64,000 bases of DNA from Gammaproteobacteria bacterium. Lineage in GTDB: Bacteria; Pseudomonadota; Gammaproteobacteria; Pseudomonadales; Azotimanducaceae. Under the pieces are notes generated by a model. That model was not told where the DNA came from and did not search any database. It saw only the letters and a list, made by a program, of their open reading frames with translations. A program made the position numbers and the translations under genes. How positions within the stretch are numbered: the first letter of the stretch is position 1; the number at the start of each line of letters is the position of its first letter. The stretch covers positions 1 to 64,000 of the forward strand of contig VXUA01000057.1 in assembly GCA_009837185.1 (NCBI GenBank). Direction: 5' to 3'. Shown in pieces: positions 46,801 to 55,926 of the stretch.

Positions 46801-47388
46801 TTTATGGAGGATTTCGAAGAAATTGACCGAGGATTACCCGTATACAATCAACGGAATCCTAGCGAGCAATGGACACGTTTCCAAGGTTCAGGTTTTGGCC
46901 GATATCGAAACACGTTCACCAGAGTCCAAAGTGTGCAGGAAGATGATCCTGATGCAAGTGCGTTTAGTGCGGAATTTGTGGTAGAGCTACCGAACAGTGG
47001 AGAGTGGGCACTCGAATACAGTGTGCCGAGTCGAATTTTATTGGAACAGATTCTTCAAGAACGTGACCCGGACGAGCAGAACTCTGATACAGGTGACGGA
47101 GAAGGTTCAGATTCTCAAGACAATCTTACTCTTGCACTCGTTGTTCAGTTTGACGACCAAGAAATTCCTTTCAACCTGGATCTGTTCACACTGAGGAACG
47201 AATTCCGCTTTGGAGATCAACATTTAATTGAAGGTTCGGCTACACCATGTTTCTGGGCTGCTCTCGGTTCCTATAACATAAAAGAACCCCGTGTCTCGGT
47301 CAAAGTTTCGAACAAGAGCTCTATTCGCGACACATTCGCGGACGCGGTTCGATGGACATTTTTGGGAGATGGAAACTCAGACGAATAG
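43840..47388 (+). CDS. ABC-2 permease fused to an M1-peptidase-like region and golvesin-like domain (paralogue 3)
   Basis: This 1,182-residue protein has the same three-part layout but is more diverged than paralogues 1 and 2. The start is MNLQTLWAVALCEMRSCSRL, and the permease has FLAFDIRARDVRDRISG. The periplasmic part has GGGWSMDSTLYGPGVVMIRE (about 588) and GIARNFVTYQ (about 647), again without HExxH. The golvesin-like domain (from about 955) contains an extra acidic, Ser-rich insert (SDTGDGEGSDSQDN). It begins 39 bases after the ATPase gene. Lack of a zinc site in all three suggests that the peptidase-like part is a binding module, not an enzyme. Confidence 0.75.
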   Translation: MNLQTLWAVALCEMRSCSRLARTWVVTVFAFLTATGGYIAVCASHMLASTLGPSAQIPRFVVGETATQFVGVFTLGIIFLAFDIRARDVRDRISGIIDAKPVSNLELVVGRLSGILILLCIPMLLFIGLVLLHGILADIFNWSFGAPIEIWSVISFLVWDVVPQLTWWGGIIMLLAVVLRNRLLVVLTALGLFVLNFWLAMQLSWGQMEIAGAVTSQVVYPSDVAPVFATASIITQRVAWMLISIGILGGAAALLPRQMSRRTLFGSASVLAFGLGVVTLIGLFSAQSQELKQKTAWLQDHQSQDTTAFPDVTSLTGDVIIKPGNRIELNLTLTLLPPQQNWTDQVTFTLNPRYKVKKVAIDTKEIEDYAFHDNGLLKVPAYHFGNESATLQIACEGKPDPKFAYLDAKIDLSTDSVFDFSVAMARFLGNKSYIFRPDYVALLPGVSWYPTAGVAIGQDNPQTYPKDHFLVDLSVTVPKKWTVAGPGKRELQTNNDGKNTFRFRPENPVVDVVLVASKFERFAMTVKDIEFELLYNAKHRKSFVAMESLVPELQNWIADRLTVAENYGLKYPYEALTLVEVPSHLRVLGGGWSMDSTLYGPGVVMIRETGIPTSRFDVKFKDQDGEKSFRNLLYYVDNDYQSGNLLNGIARNFVTYQTSPFGRSAIALRIFLEDIVGDLIVERLPYFTTNTALSPSGVTQIDVASQGSSTPVSIGVGSMILRNSNTHKTSIRSMIEENALSELNFHEDPIQSYHAVLFRNTYALAALKEWADEEVLGNILRDLLQTFRGQNFSFGEFREIAIEHEPRFDEITQNFMTSSELPGYIVSDVTIEKLATEDPSTQIFQTVFDLRNEGSGPGVVTVRWDEEQGFGSDGEEVSRNSLDPSLIEPNSSYRFAIKSSQKPTKLVIEAPMSLNREPIELTIPSIDDTEIDTASSRPTSMRIQWNPGRTDQIVVDDLDQGFSVSGEPQEWPIPWFIPNFLVEMGRPFMEDFEEIDRGLPVYNQRNPSEQWTRFQGSGFGRYRNTFTRVQSVQEDDPDASAFSAEFVVELPNSGEWALEYSVPSRILLEQILQERDPDEQNSDTGDGEGSDSQDNLTLALVVQFDDQEIPFNLDLFTLRNEFRFGDQHLIEGSATPCFWAALGSYNIKEPRVSVKVSNKSSIRDTFADAVRWTFLGDGNSDE

Positions 47389-47836
47389 CTCTATTCTGAA
47401 GTCCTCTGCACTTTCTTATTGATTTTCTGCGATCCATTCTTCTTTTTTGATTGACAACAGGTCGTGTATCTCGTGTATGGGAACGCTTTTTGCTTATTAA
47501 ATGTTCTGAAGATCGCGAGTACGAATTTCTTAAGAATTCTCAATGTTATAAATTATGGAACGAATCTCTCAATTTTCTCCTTGTATAACTCGCTATTCTG
47601 ACATCTTTATAGTGTGTAAAATTCTTGAAAGTTTCAGATGTTCTATTGTATGTTCTTGTCGTTCCCAAGACAGCAATGGGAGCGAATCTGTCCATTCGTC
47701 GAGCGACTTCTCTTTCTGTCGAATTCGTTTCCTCGTGACTTCCTTAACGTGAACAGTATCTTAATACGTACAAACTGTTTTTTGCTCTATGACTACAAAC
47801 TTCACTACTACGGTACAACCACCGGATAGAACGACT
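47389..47836. other. Gene-free stretch before the RND genes
   Basis: About 400 bases without a convincing gene. A TTGACA at 47451-47456 has a poor -10 (TGTATG) 17 bases later, so it is only a weak promoter candidate for the efflux genes. Confidence 0.4.
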
Positions 47837-48988
47837 ATGTTCATTCAACCTTCCCACCTTCACCAACCTCCTAAGAGAATTAGGCACTCCGTACGATTCC
47901 TACGGTACTTACCACTACCAGCCGTAATCTGCTCTGTTTTGTTTGGCCTCTCCAGTTGTGATCCACCTACCCAGACAAACTTTGACGTAGATGTACGGAC
48001 TCCCGTACAAGTACAAGCTGTTAGGCTCGGAGATATCGAAAACATTGTGCCGTCTACGGGTAGACTACAACCACGCGAGAGTGCAACAGTCACAGCACAA
48101 GTACTTGGTCGATTGTACTATGAACGTGACGAAAACGGCGAGCGATTTTATGAAGGACACCAAGTCAAAAGGGGTGATGTTCTCGCGCGCATTTCAGGAG
48201 CAGAAGCTGAACTCAGTCTCAATTTACCCGCCAAGAAGCAAGAATTTGAAATCGCGCAACGAGAGTACAACCGCCAAGTCAAGTTGTACGAGGACGGCAA
48301 CATTACGGAAAGAGATTTTGAGCAAACAAGGCAGACCTTCACAAATGCTGAAACCGCATACCGCCGCGCATTGTTAGATGAACAGAATATGGTAGTTTTT
48401 GCGCCGATGGATGGTGTGATTCTGAAATTAGCTCGCGACCAAGACAATATATTGTTAGCGGACGAAACTCTTATTAGTAGCGGCCAATTAATAGCACAAA
48501 TCGCTGATCTTTCTAGTTTAGAGGCTAATATCGGTTTGGTATCGACCCAACGAAAAAAAATTGAGATAGGGGACCCAGTACGTATACGACCATCTGCGGC
48601 ATATGATGAAGAGACGTACGACGGAATTCTCGAACGCATATTACCATTGGTTGATGAACAATCACACACGTACCCGGTCGTTGTCGTAGTACCAAATGAT
48701 GACTTATTGCTGCAGCCACGTAGCTTTGTAGAAGTTGAGATTATTATTGAACAGAGACTCCAAGTACCCTACGTCTCGCATGACTCAGTCAAGAAGAACC
48801 GCAACAACCACGATGTCGTCTTTGTCGTCGAAGGACAACGGGTCGTGGAACGCCGCGTGCGTTTAGGCCTACAGGACGACGAACACATAGAAATTCTGGA
48901 GGGAGTCGAGCTAGGTGAGCGCGTCGTGTTTGGCGGCGTTGAACATTTATGGGGTGGTCAAACCGTTAACGTCGTTCGCGAGTTGTGA
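47837..48988 (+). CDS. RND efflux periplasmic adaptor lipoprotein (HlyD/MexA type)
   Basis: The N-terminus has a hydrophobic stretch ending in the lipobox-like LSSC (about residue 40 of this start), suggesting a lipoprotein. The body shows a barrel-sandwich hybrid domain split by a helical hairpin: GRLQPRESATVTAQVLGRL, then a coiled coil rich in Glu/Arg/Gln, then VFAPMDGVILKL. A beta-barrel and membrane-proximal domain follow (ILERILPLVDEQSHTYPVVV). It links an inner-membrane pump to an outer-membrane channel. I chose the ATG at 47837; an ATG at 47789 adds 16 residues. It overlaps the pump gene by four bases. No outer-membrane channel gene is nearby. Confidence 0.88.
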   Translation: MFIQPSHLHQPPKRIRHSVRFLRYLPLPAVICSVLFGLSSCDPPTQTNFDVDVRTPVQVQAVRLGDIENIVPSTGRLQPRESATVTAQVLGRLYYERDENGERFYEGHQVKRGDVLARISGAEAELSLNLPAKKQEFEIAQREYNRQVKLYEDGNITERDFEQTRQTFTNAETAYRRALLDEQNMVVFAPMDGVILKLARDQDNILLADETLISSGQLIAQIADLSSLEANIGLVSTQRKKIEIGDPVRIRPSAAYDEETYDGILERILPLVDEQSHTYPVVVVVPNDDLLLQPRSFVEVEIIIEQRLQVPYVSHDSVKKNRNNHDVVFVVEGQRVVERRVRLGLQDDEHIEILEGVELGERVVFGGVEHLWGGQTVNVVREL

Positions 48989-51900
48989 GTTTCTTTGAGT
49001 CTTGTGCTGGCGTCGCCGTACGACGGCCAATAGCAGTTTGCGCGACCGCTGTTGCGGTCGCTCTAGTTGGAATTTTTTCCCTTAGTGAACTGCCCATTGA
49101 TTTGCTGCCAGATATTAAGACTCCATCTGTCGTCGTCGCTGTTAATGCCGGCGACCGGCCGCCGGAAGAAATGCAACGTCTCTACGGAGAGAGATTGGAA
49201 AATCTGGTCTTGTCCGTTTCAGGCGTACGAAGCGTTGAACAAGTTGCTCGCACGGGTCGATTGGTTGCTACTGTGCACCTCGATTGGGAATCCGATCTCG
49301 ACAATGCCGTAATCGACATTGGGAGTGCTCTTAGTAGTCTCAGTAGCGATCAGCAAGTTGATTACGTCACCATCCGTAGGTTTGATCCAAGTCAAGAACC
49401 GATTTTGACGTTAGGGATGCTCGCCAAAGAAGAGGGTAATCCTGATCTCATCGGACTCCGGCAGATTGCACGACGTCAAATCGCTACCGCACTTGAAACT
49501 CTACCGGGTGTCGCGGAAGTTCGTGTCGTTGGAGGACGGAAACGAGAAATTTCCGTCCACTTCGATGAGTTCCGGGCTGCCGAGTTCGGAATTACACTAG
49601 GCCAACTCCAAGGTCGAATCAACGCGGAGAATCAAGAATTCAGTCCGGGTGTGATAGAAGATCAGGGACAAATCTTTACGATCCGAGGAAGAACTCGGTA
49701 CGAGGACATCAACGACATAGAAAACGTTGTCGTGCAATTCCTGACACCGCAAGGAGGCGGTGCGCGCATCGCAGTGCGGGTGCGTGATGTTGCTGAAGTA
49801 GTCGAAAGTGAACAAGAACATGACCATGTCGTCTTGGTGAATGGACGCGAGGGTGTAGGGCTGTCCGTGTACAAGGAAGCCGGAGCAAATACGGTAACGG
49901 TTTCGAATACGATTAAGGAAGCCCTCGCAGGTGCTGTCGAAGACTTACCTGGAGTTGATGTCCACGAAATCTCTGATAACGCTACACTCGTCGTAGAAGC
50001 ACTGGATGACTTAAGGCTAGCTGCCGGTCTCGGTATCGCTTTAGCGATCTTGGTTCTAGCAGTGTTCTTACGCTCCCTCGGGGCTACTTTTATTGTCAGT
50101 GCCGCTGTGCCGGTCTCGATCCTCGCAGCGATTTTCTGTATGTCCTTTTCAGATCATAGCTTGAACATTATTACCTTGGGAGGACTTGCGCTGGGTGCAG
50201 GAATGCTCGTCGATAACGCCATTGTCGTAGTCGAGTCCATGTATCGACGGATAAGACTTGGTGACACTCCAGCCGAAGCAGCCAAAAAAGGCACTGGATT
50301 GGTCGCGGGTGCAATCACCGCTAGTACCCTAACAACCTGTGTGGTGTTCATACCAGTGTTTTTTGTTGAGGGTTTAGCGGCACGGCTCATCGATGGGATC
50401 GCATTTACCGTTGTGATTTCACTGGTCGCGTCCCTCTTAGTAGCGATTTTCCTCATTCCGGCACTCGGACGCTGGTTTCTAAGCCCAGCTAAGCTCGACG
50501 ATCATGGGGCTGTCGTTCCCGAAAGAGTCCCTCTATCGCGACGTGCGGTGGAAAAAATCGTACGTGGCTTTCTCAGAGTACCGTTCTTGATCGTGTTGTT
50601 GAGCGCGGGTATTGTCAGTGGTGCGGTGTGGCAGTTACTTAAGCTCGGGACTGAGCTACTGCCGCCGTCAGATCCCAAACAATTTTCCATTCGATATATT
50701 GGTCAAAGTGGCCAACGTGTTGAAGCTACGACAAACGTCATCAGCGGTCTTGAGTCTTCGATCCGAGAGAGTGTTCCGGAGTTCGTCGCTGCAACCTTGG
50801 CCGAAGTTGGACGATTGCCCGATGATGAAAGAACTATCCGGCGTGAAGCCGCCGAGGAGAACACCGCGCGCTTAACCGTACGTATTACGAACGAGAGTCC
50901 GCCTGTTAACGCATACGCAAACGCTCTACGAGATGATCTAGATCAAATCCCCAACGCGGAAGTAGAGTGGGAACTGAATCGCTCAGCGCTCAGTGAAGTA
51001 CTGGATAGCGGTGATGCTCCAGTCGTGGTGGAGATTGCTGGTAGTACGCTGTACGACATCCGTGAAGTCACCGAAAGTGTCCAAAACAAAATGTTGGAAC
51101 TCGATGAGTTATGGAATGTTCGTTCGAGTTTCGAAGGTGGACCACCCGAACTCCGCGTGAAGTTGAATCGCAGCATGGCGGACGCTTTGCAAATCAATGT
51201 GGATACGGTCGCGCAAGTCATTCAAGCAAGCCTTGAAGGTCGGGAAATTACGCGACTCGCAGTTGGAGACGAAGAGTACCCAATTATGCTGCAAATTGAC
51301 AAGCCAACTCGAGAAGAACTTAAAAATGTGACTTTTACTACTTCGTCAGGGATTAAAGTAACCATCGGTGAAGTCACGGAGTTTGTGGAAGCCACTGGGG
51401 CTCGAGAAATTTTGCGCAAAAATCAGCGTCTGACGTCGCAGATTACAGCATTGGTAAACGATGAATATACCTTGCCCCAAGCGATTGCTGCAGTTGATGG
51501 CATTCTGAAACAACAACCGCTGACACTTGGGATGACGGCTCAATTAGGCGGTGCCGAGCAGGAAAGAGCGGCGACGTTTGGCGAACTGCAACTGGCAGCA
51601 ATTCTCGCGTTCATACTGGTTCTAATGGTTCTGGCAGGTACTTTCGAGTCTCTCTTGCAACCGATAACCATACTGTATGCTATCCCACTCGCGCTAGTGG
51701 GTGTCGCAGTCGCTCTTGTACCTATGGGTAATCCATTAGGTGTAATGTCCATGTTGGGACTCATAGTGCTCTCCGGGGTTGCTGTTAATGATGCCGTTCT
51801 ATTAATCGTCACTGCGAAACAGTTAATGCAAGATGGCAAAGATCGAGTCACCGCGCTGTCTGAAGCTGCGGGCATTCGTCTTCGTCCCATAACTATGACT

Positions 51901-52113
51901 ACTTTGACGACCGCATTAGCCTTAACGCCACTTCTTTTTGGTGGAGGTGAAGGTGCAGTACTTCGCCAACCCATGGCACTAACGATCATAGGAGGCTTGG
52001 TGGCATCTACGATCGGGTCGTTGTTCATCTTACCGTGCTTGTATCTCACGTTCGACAAGTTCACGGATTTGTTCAGGAGAAAGAACCCAACAGTTGCTAC
52101 GGTATCCGCTTGA
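48985..52113 (+). CDS. RND efflux pump inner-membrane transporter
   Basis: This 1,042-residue pump has the usual 12-helix RND layout with two large periplasmic loops. The TM4 motif GAGMLVDNAIVVVESMYRR has a single Asp at the proton-relay position, as in many non-AcrB RND pumps. The TM10/11 region shows LGLIVLSGVAVNDAVLLIV and LRPITMTTLTTALALTPL. The GTG start overlaps the adaptor gene's stop (GTGA), so translation is coupled. The substrate is not predictable. It follows the permease/ATPase cluster on the same strand but after a 400-base gap, so it is likely a separate unit. Confidence 0.93.
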   Translation: MSFFESCAGVAVRRPIAVCATAVAVALVGIFSLSELPIDLLPDIKTPSVVVAVNAGDRPPEEMQRLYGERLENLVLSVSGVRSVEQVARTGRLVATVHLDWESDLDNAVIDIGSALSSLSSDQQVDYVTIRRFDPSQEPILTLGMLAKEEGNPDLIGLRQIARRQIATALETLPGVAEVRVVGGRKREISVHFDEFRAAEFGITLGQLQGRINAENQEFSPGVIEDQGQIFTIRGRTRYEDINDIENVVVQFLTPQGGGARIAVRVRDVAEVVESEQEHDHVVLVNGREGVGLSVYKEAGANTVTVSNTIKEALAGAVEDLPGVDVHEISDNATLVVEALDDLRLAAGLGIALAILVLAVFLRSLGATFIVSAAVPVSILAAIFCMSFSDHSLNIITLGGLALGAGMLVDNAIVVVESMYRRIRLGDTPAEAAKKGTGLVAGAITASTLTTCVVFIPVFFVEGLAARLIDGIAFTVVISLVASLLVAIFLIPALGRWFLSPAKLDDHGAVVPERVPLSRRAVEKIVRGFLRVPFLIVLLSAGIVSGAVWQLLKLGTELLPPSDPKQFSIRYIGQSGQRVEATTNVISGLESSIRESVPEFVAATLAEVGRLPDDERTIRREAAEENTARLTVRITNESPPVNAYANALRDDLDQIPNAEVEWELNRSALSEVLDSGDAPVVVEIAGSTLYDIREVTESVQNKMLELDELWNVRSSFEGGPPELRVKLNRSMADALQINVDTVAQVIQASLEGREITRLAVGDEEYPIMLQIDKPTREELKNVTFTTSSGIKVTIGEVTEFVEATGAREILRKNQRLTSQITALVNDEYTLPQAIAAVDGILKQQPLTLGMTAQLGGAEQERAATFGELQLAAILAFILVLMVLAGTFESLLQPITILYAIPLALVGVAVALVPMGNPLGVMSMLGLIVLSGVAVNDAVLLIVTAKQLMQDGKDRVTALSEAAGIRLRPITMTTLTTALALTPLLFGGGEGAVLRQPMALTIIGGLVASTIGSLFILPCLYLTFDKFTDLFRRKNPTVATVSA

Positions 52114-52168
52114 TAGAGGAGTTTAAACTCCGCTTGCTCTGCGCGTCCGTCGATTCGTAGCTCTGACC

Positions 52169-52198
52169 GAGTTGTTCATTTAATTCATCGAACAACTC
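52169..52198. terminator. Stem-loop after the RND pump gene
   Basis: GAGTTGTTC (52169-52177) pairs perfectly with GAACAACTC (52190-52198) across a 12-base loop, 56 bases after the stop. No T-run follows, so it may be Rho-assisted or protective of the mRNA end. Confidence 0.4.
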
Positions 52199-52314
52199 AG
52201 CGCGATTTAGCAAATTTACCGCGTCTCAACATCCGGTAGAACTACAGATATATTTGGGAACTCTATACCCGTTTACCCAAAACTACTGAGCAGCTAGTCA
52301 GTAATGAGTATAGT

Positions 52315-52962
52315 TTAAAAAATTCTACCTATTTGTAGTGAGAAGCTGAACCCGTCTTTATCGCTATCGAGCAGTACTCCGAAGTCAGCTCCAATGATAA
52401 TATTGTCCGTCATTGGAAACAACATTCCGCCAGAAATCGTTCTATTGTCACTGTCGTCTAAGCTATACACGGTTCCTCGTAACTTGAACGGTCTCATTTC
52501 CAACCATACCCCAGCGAGAAAATTCCACTCTTTATCGCTCTCGCTTTCACCGCGTAGGTTGAGTTTTGTTGACGCAAATGATGCACCGATAAAGGGAGTC
52601 CACTTGTCAAAATCCCGGCCGATTTCTCCGGTTAATGTTGTTGCAGTGCTGTCACCAGAGAGACGGGCCTTGTCAGGACAACCTTCAGGACTGATACATA
52701 ACAAAGCTCCGCAAATATCAAGGTCGCCAGAATACTGAGTGAGACTTGCACCTAAGTACAAACTCTCCTCTGTGAAATTGTAGAAGCTTGCGCCAAATCC
52801 AAGCGCAGATGACTCGACAGTAAATCCGGTTTCAGAATCCTCACTCTCGTCTGTTGTTTGTCCAACCGACCCGAGAATTATTCGCTCCCCGAGAGTTATT
52901 CGGCTGTCTGCAAAAGCACTAACAGACAGTAAGATCAACGGCAGGATTATTAGGTTTTTCAT
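52315..52962 (-). CDS. Small outer-membrane beta-barrel protein
   Basis: This 215-residue protein has a clear signal peptide (KNLIILPLILLSVSAFA) and then alternating hydrophobic/polar strands rich in Gly, Thr and Ser. It ends in SFSLQIGRIF, a terminal Phe typical of outer-membrane barrels. A Cys pair (CGALLCISPEGC) lies in one loop. It resembles generic porin-like/YadG-type 8-10-stranded barrels. No function can be assigned. It stands alone and is convergent with the RND gene. Confidence 0.7.
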   Translation of the reverse strand: MKNLIILPLILLSVSAFADSRITLGERIILGSVGQTTDESEDSETGFTVESSALGFGASFYNFTEESLYLGASLTQYSGDLDICGALLCISPEGCPDKARLSGDSTATTLTGEIGRDFDKWTPFIGASFASTKLNLRGESESDKEWNFLAGVWLEMRPFKLRGTVYSLDDSDNRTISGGMLFPMTDNIIIGADFGVLLDSDKDGFSFSLQIGRIF

Positions 52963-53107
52963 TAGGATTCTCCGAGTGTTTAAGGATTACCCATTTTATC
53001 GACGTTTCGATAAAATCGTTCTTGCAAATTTCGCTTGACTTCCTAGGTCGGGTTGCTCATCTAATACAACAGCTGTTTCAGCGAATAGGTGAGAATTCCA
53101 CCATCAA

Positions 53108-53533
53108 GTGAGATGGGCACCGGTCACCTGGCCCATTGGATTTCTGGTATTCGCTGCGTGGATGGGGACATGTTTTTTCTTAGTCTGTAGGGGGACCGAA
53201 TCCCAACTCTCGTGGAGCCAGTGGTTTGGATTCTGCGTATGGTCCGAACTTCCAATCGTTTTCTCCTCTGCTCTGGACGTAGTATTCGCTGCAAAGGGTC
53301 AAAATAGACCTCTACTGTTTGAGATCTATGTTCAAGATTGGCACTTTTTCGTAATCATAACGGCCATTTTCTCAATGTGGACCTTTGTTCTCCAAACCCA
53401 AGGATTAAGGAGCTGGACGTCTAAAGGGATCGGAGTTTGCATTGGGCGAGTTTTGCTGGCAAATTTGATGACCGTAGTTCCAATAGCCCTAGTTCTCTTT
53501 GCTTTTCTTTCTCTAATAAGCGGGGGTGCTTGA
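53108..53533 (+). CDS. Hypothetical four-helix membrane protein
   Basis: This 141-residue protein has four hydrophobic segments (about 7-28, 42-62, 80-96 and 112-137). The only in-frame early start is a GTG at 53108, with a weak ribosome site. No family is recognised. It lies between the outer-membrane protein and groEL and is oriented towards groEL. Confidence 0.5.
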   Translation: MRWAPVTWPIGFLVFAAWMGTCFFLVCRGTESQLSWSQWFGFCVWSELPIVFSSALDVVFAAKGQNRPLLFEIYVQDWHFFVIITAIFSMWTFVLQTQGLRSWTSKGIGVCIGRVLLANLMTVVPIALVLFAFLSLISGGA

Positions 53534-53676
53534 GGAACCAAACTTACATGCTTTAGCGCACACGTAATTTGGACTAATTAAAGGAGCACGTTGATTTAAA
53601 GCTATAGTTCCCAAAACATTAATAACGAAAAACCATTTAGAACTTAAAAACTGTTTTTTGCGACCTCTCGAGAAAC

Positions 53677-53706
53677 AAAAAAAGGGATCGATTGATCCCT
53701 TTTTTG
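53677..53706. terminator. Bidirectional rho-independent terminator between groEL and the membrane-protein gene
   Basis: GGGATC-GATT-GATCCC (53684-53699) is flanked by A7 on the left and T7 on the right, so it works on both strands. It ends groESL transcription 40 bases after the groEL stop and could also end the convergent gene at 53108-53533. Confidence 0.92.
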
Positions 53707-53745
53707 TGCTGCTCAAAACAGCGTAGCTTGCACGCGATAGCGTGA

Positions 53746-55413
<1,668 letters not shown>

Positions 55414-55704
55414 TTAGGATTCGATGACACCGAAGATTTCATTCTCTGACAGAATGAGAATCTCCTCGCCTTCAAACTTAACGGTATTACCACCGTATTG
55501 CCCGAAGACAACTCGGTCGCCGACTTTGACTTGGGGAGCGTGGGTATTGCCGCGATCATCTCTCTTACCAGGACCAACAGCTAATACTTCGCCCTGCTGA
55601 GGTTTCTCGGTCGCCGTATCTGGCAACACAATGCCTCCCGCAGATAGAGTCTCCTCTTCCAGACGACGAACAATTACTTTGTCGTGAAGTGGTCTAATTT
55701 GCAT
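55414..55704 (-). CDS. groS: Co-chaperonin GroES
   Basis: This 96-residue co-chaperonin starts [16 protein letters not shown] and contains the mobile-loop segment [16 protein letters not shown]. It caps the GroEL ring. A GGAGAAG ribosome site precedes the ATG. It is the first gene of the operon, 37 bases after the CIRCE operator. Confidence 0.99.
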   Translation of the reverse strand: MQIRPLHDKVIVRRLEEETLSAGGIVLPDTATEKPQQGEVLAVGPGKRDDRGNTHAPQVKVGDRVVFGQYGGNTVKFEGEEILILSENEIFGVIES

Positions 55705-55740
55705 TAATTCTTCTCCGAAGACTTGTTGTTAAAAAGAAAG

Positions 55741-55767
55741 TTAGCACTCTCAGCCTGAAAGTGCTAA
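55741..55767. promoter_or_regulatory. CIRCE operator for HrcA repression of groESL
   Basis: TTAGCACTC-N9-AAGTGCTAA matches the CIRCE consensus TTAGCACTC-N9-GAGTGCTAA at 17 of 18 conserved positions. It lies between the promoter and groES. HrcA binds it and is inactivated by heat shock. The hrcA gene is not in this window. Confidence 0.96.
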
Positions 55768-55774
55768 TTTGGAG

Positions 55775-55804
55775 ATTATGTAGGGATGAGCACTAATTTT
55801 TCAA
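55775..55804 (-). promoter_or_regulatory. groESL promoter
   Basis: On the minus strand TTGAAA (55804-55799) and CATAAT (55780-55775) are spaced by 18 bases, just upstream of the CIRCE operator. The sequence TTGAAA followed by CCCTACAT also resembles a sigma-32 promoter, so dual control by HrcA and sigma-32 is possible. Confidence 0.65.
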
Positions 55805-55926
55805 GACAAATAGGAAGCTTTTTTCGACATTTTGTTAAAAATTTCTTGGAAAATTTGATTAATACTGATAATTAGCACGACTGCTCAGGAAATCAGACAC
55901 TTTCAAGGACGAAATCTACCTACTCT

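Noticed and set aside
47451..47479. TTGACA with TGTATG as a promoter for the efflux genes
   Set aside because: The -10 is poor and the distance to the start is over 300 bases.
55789..55797. GAGCACTAA near the CIRCE operator as a second operator half
   Set aside because: No matching half at nine-base spacing; it overlaps the promoter by chance.
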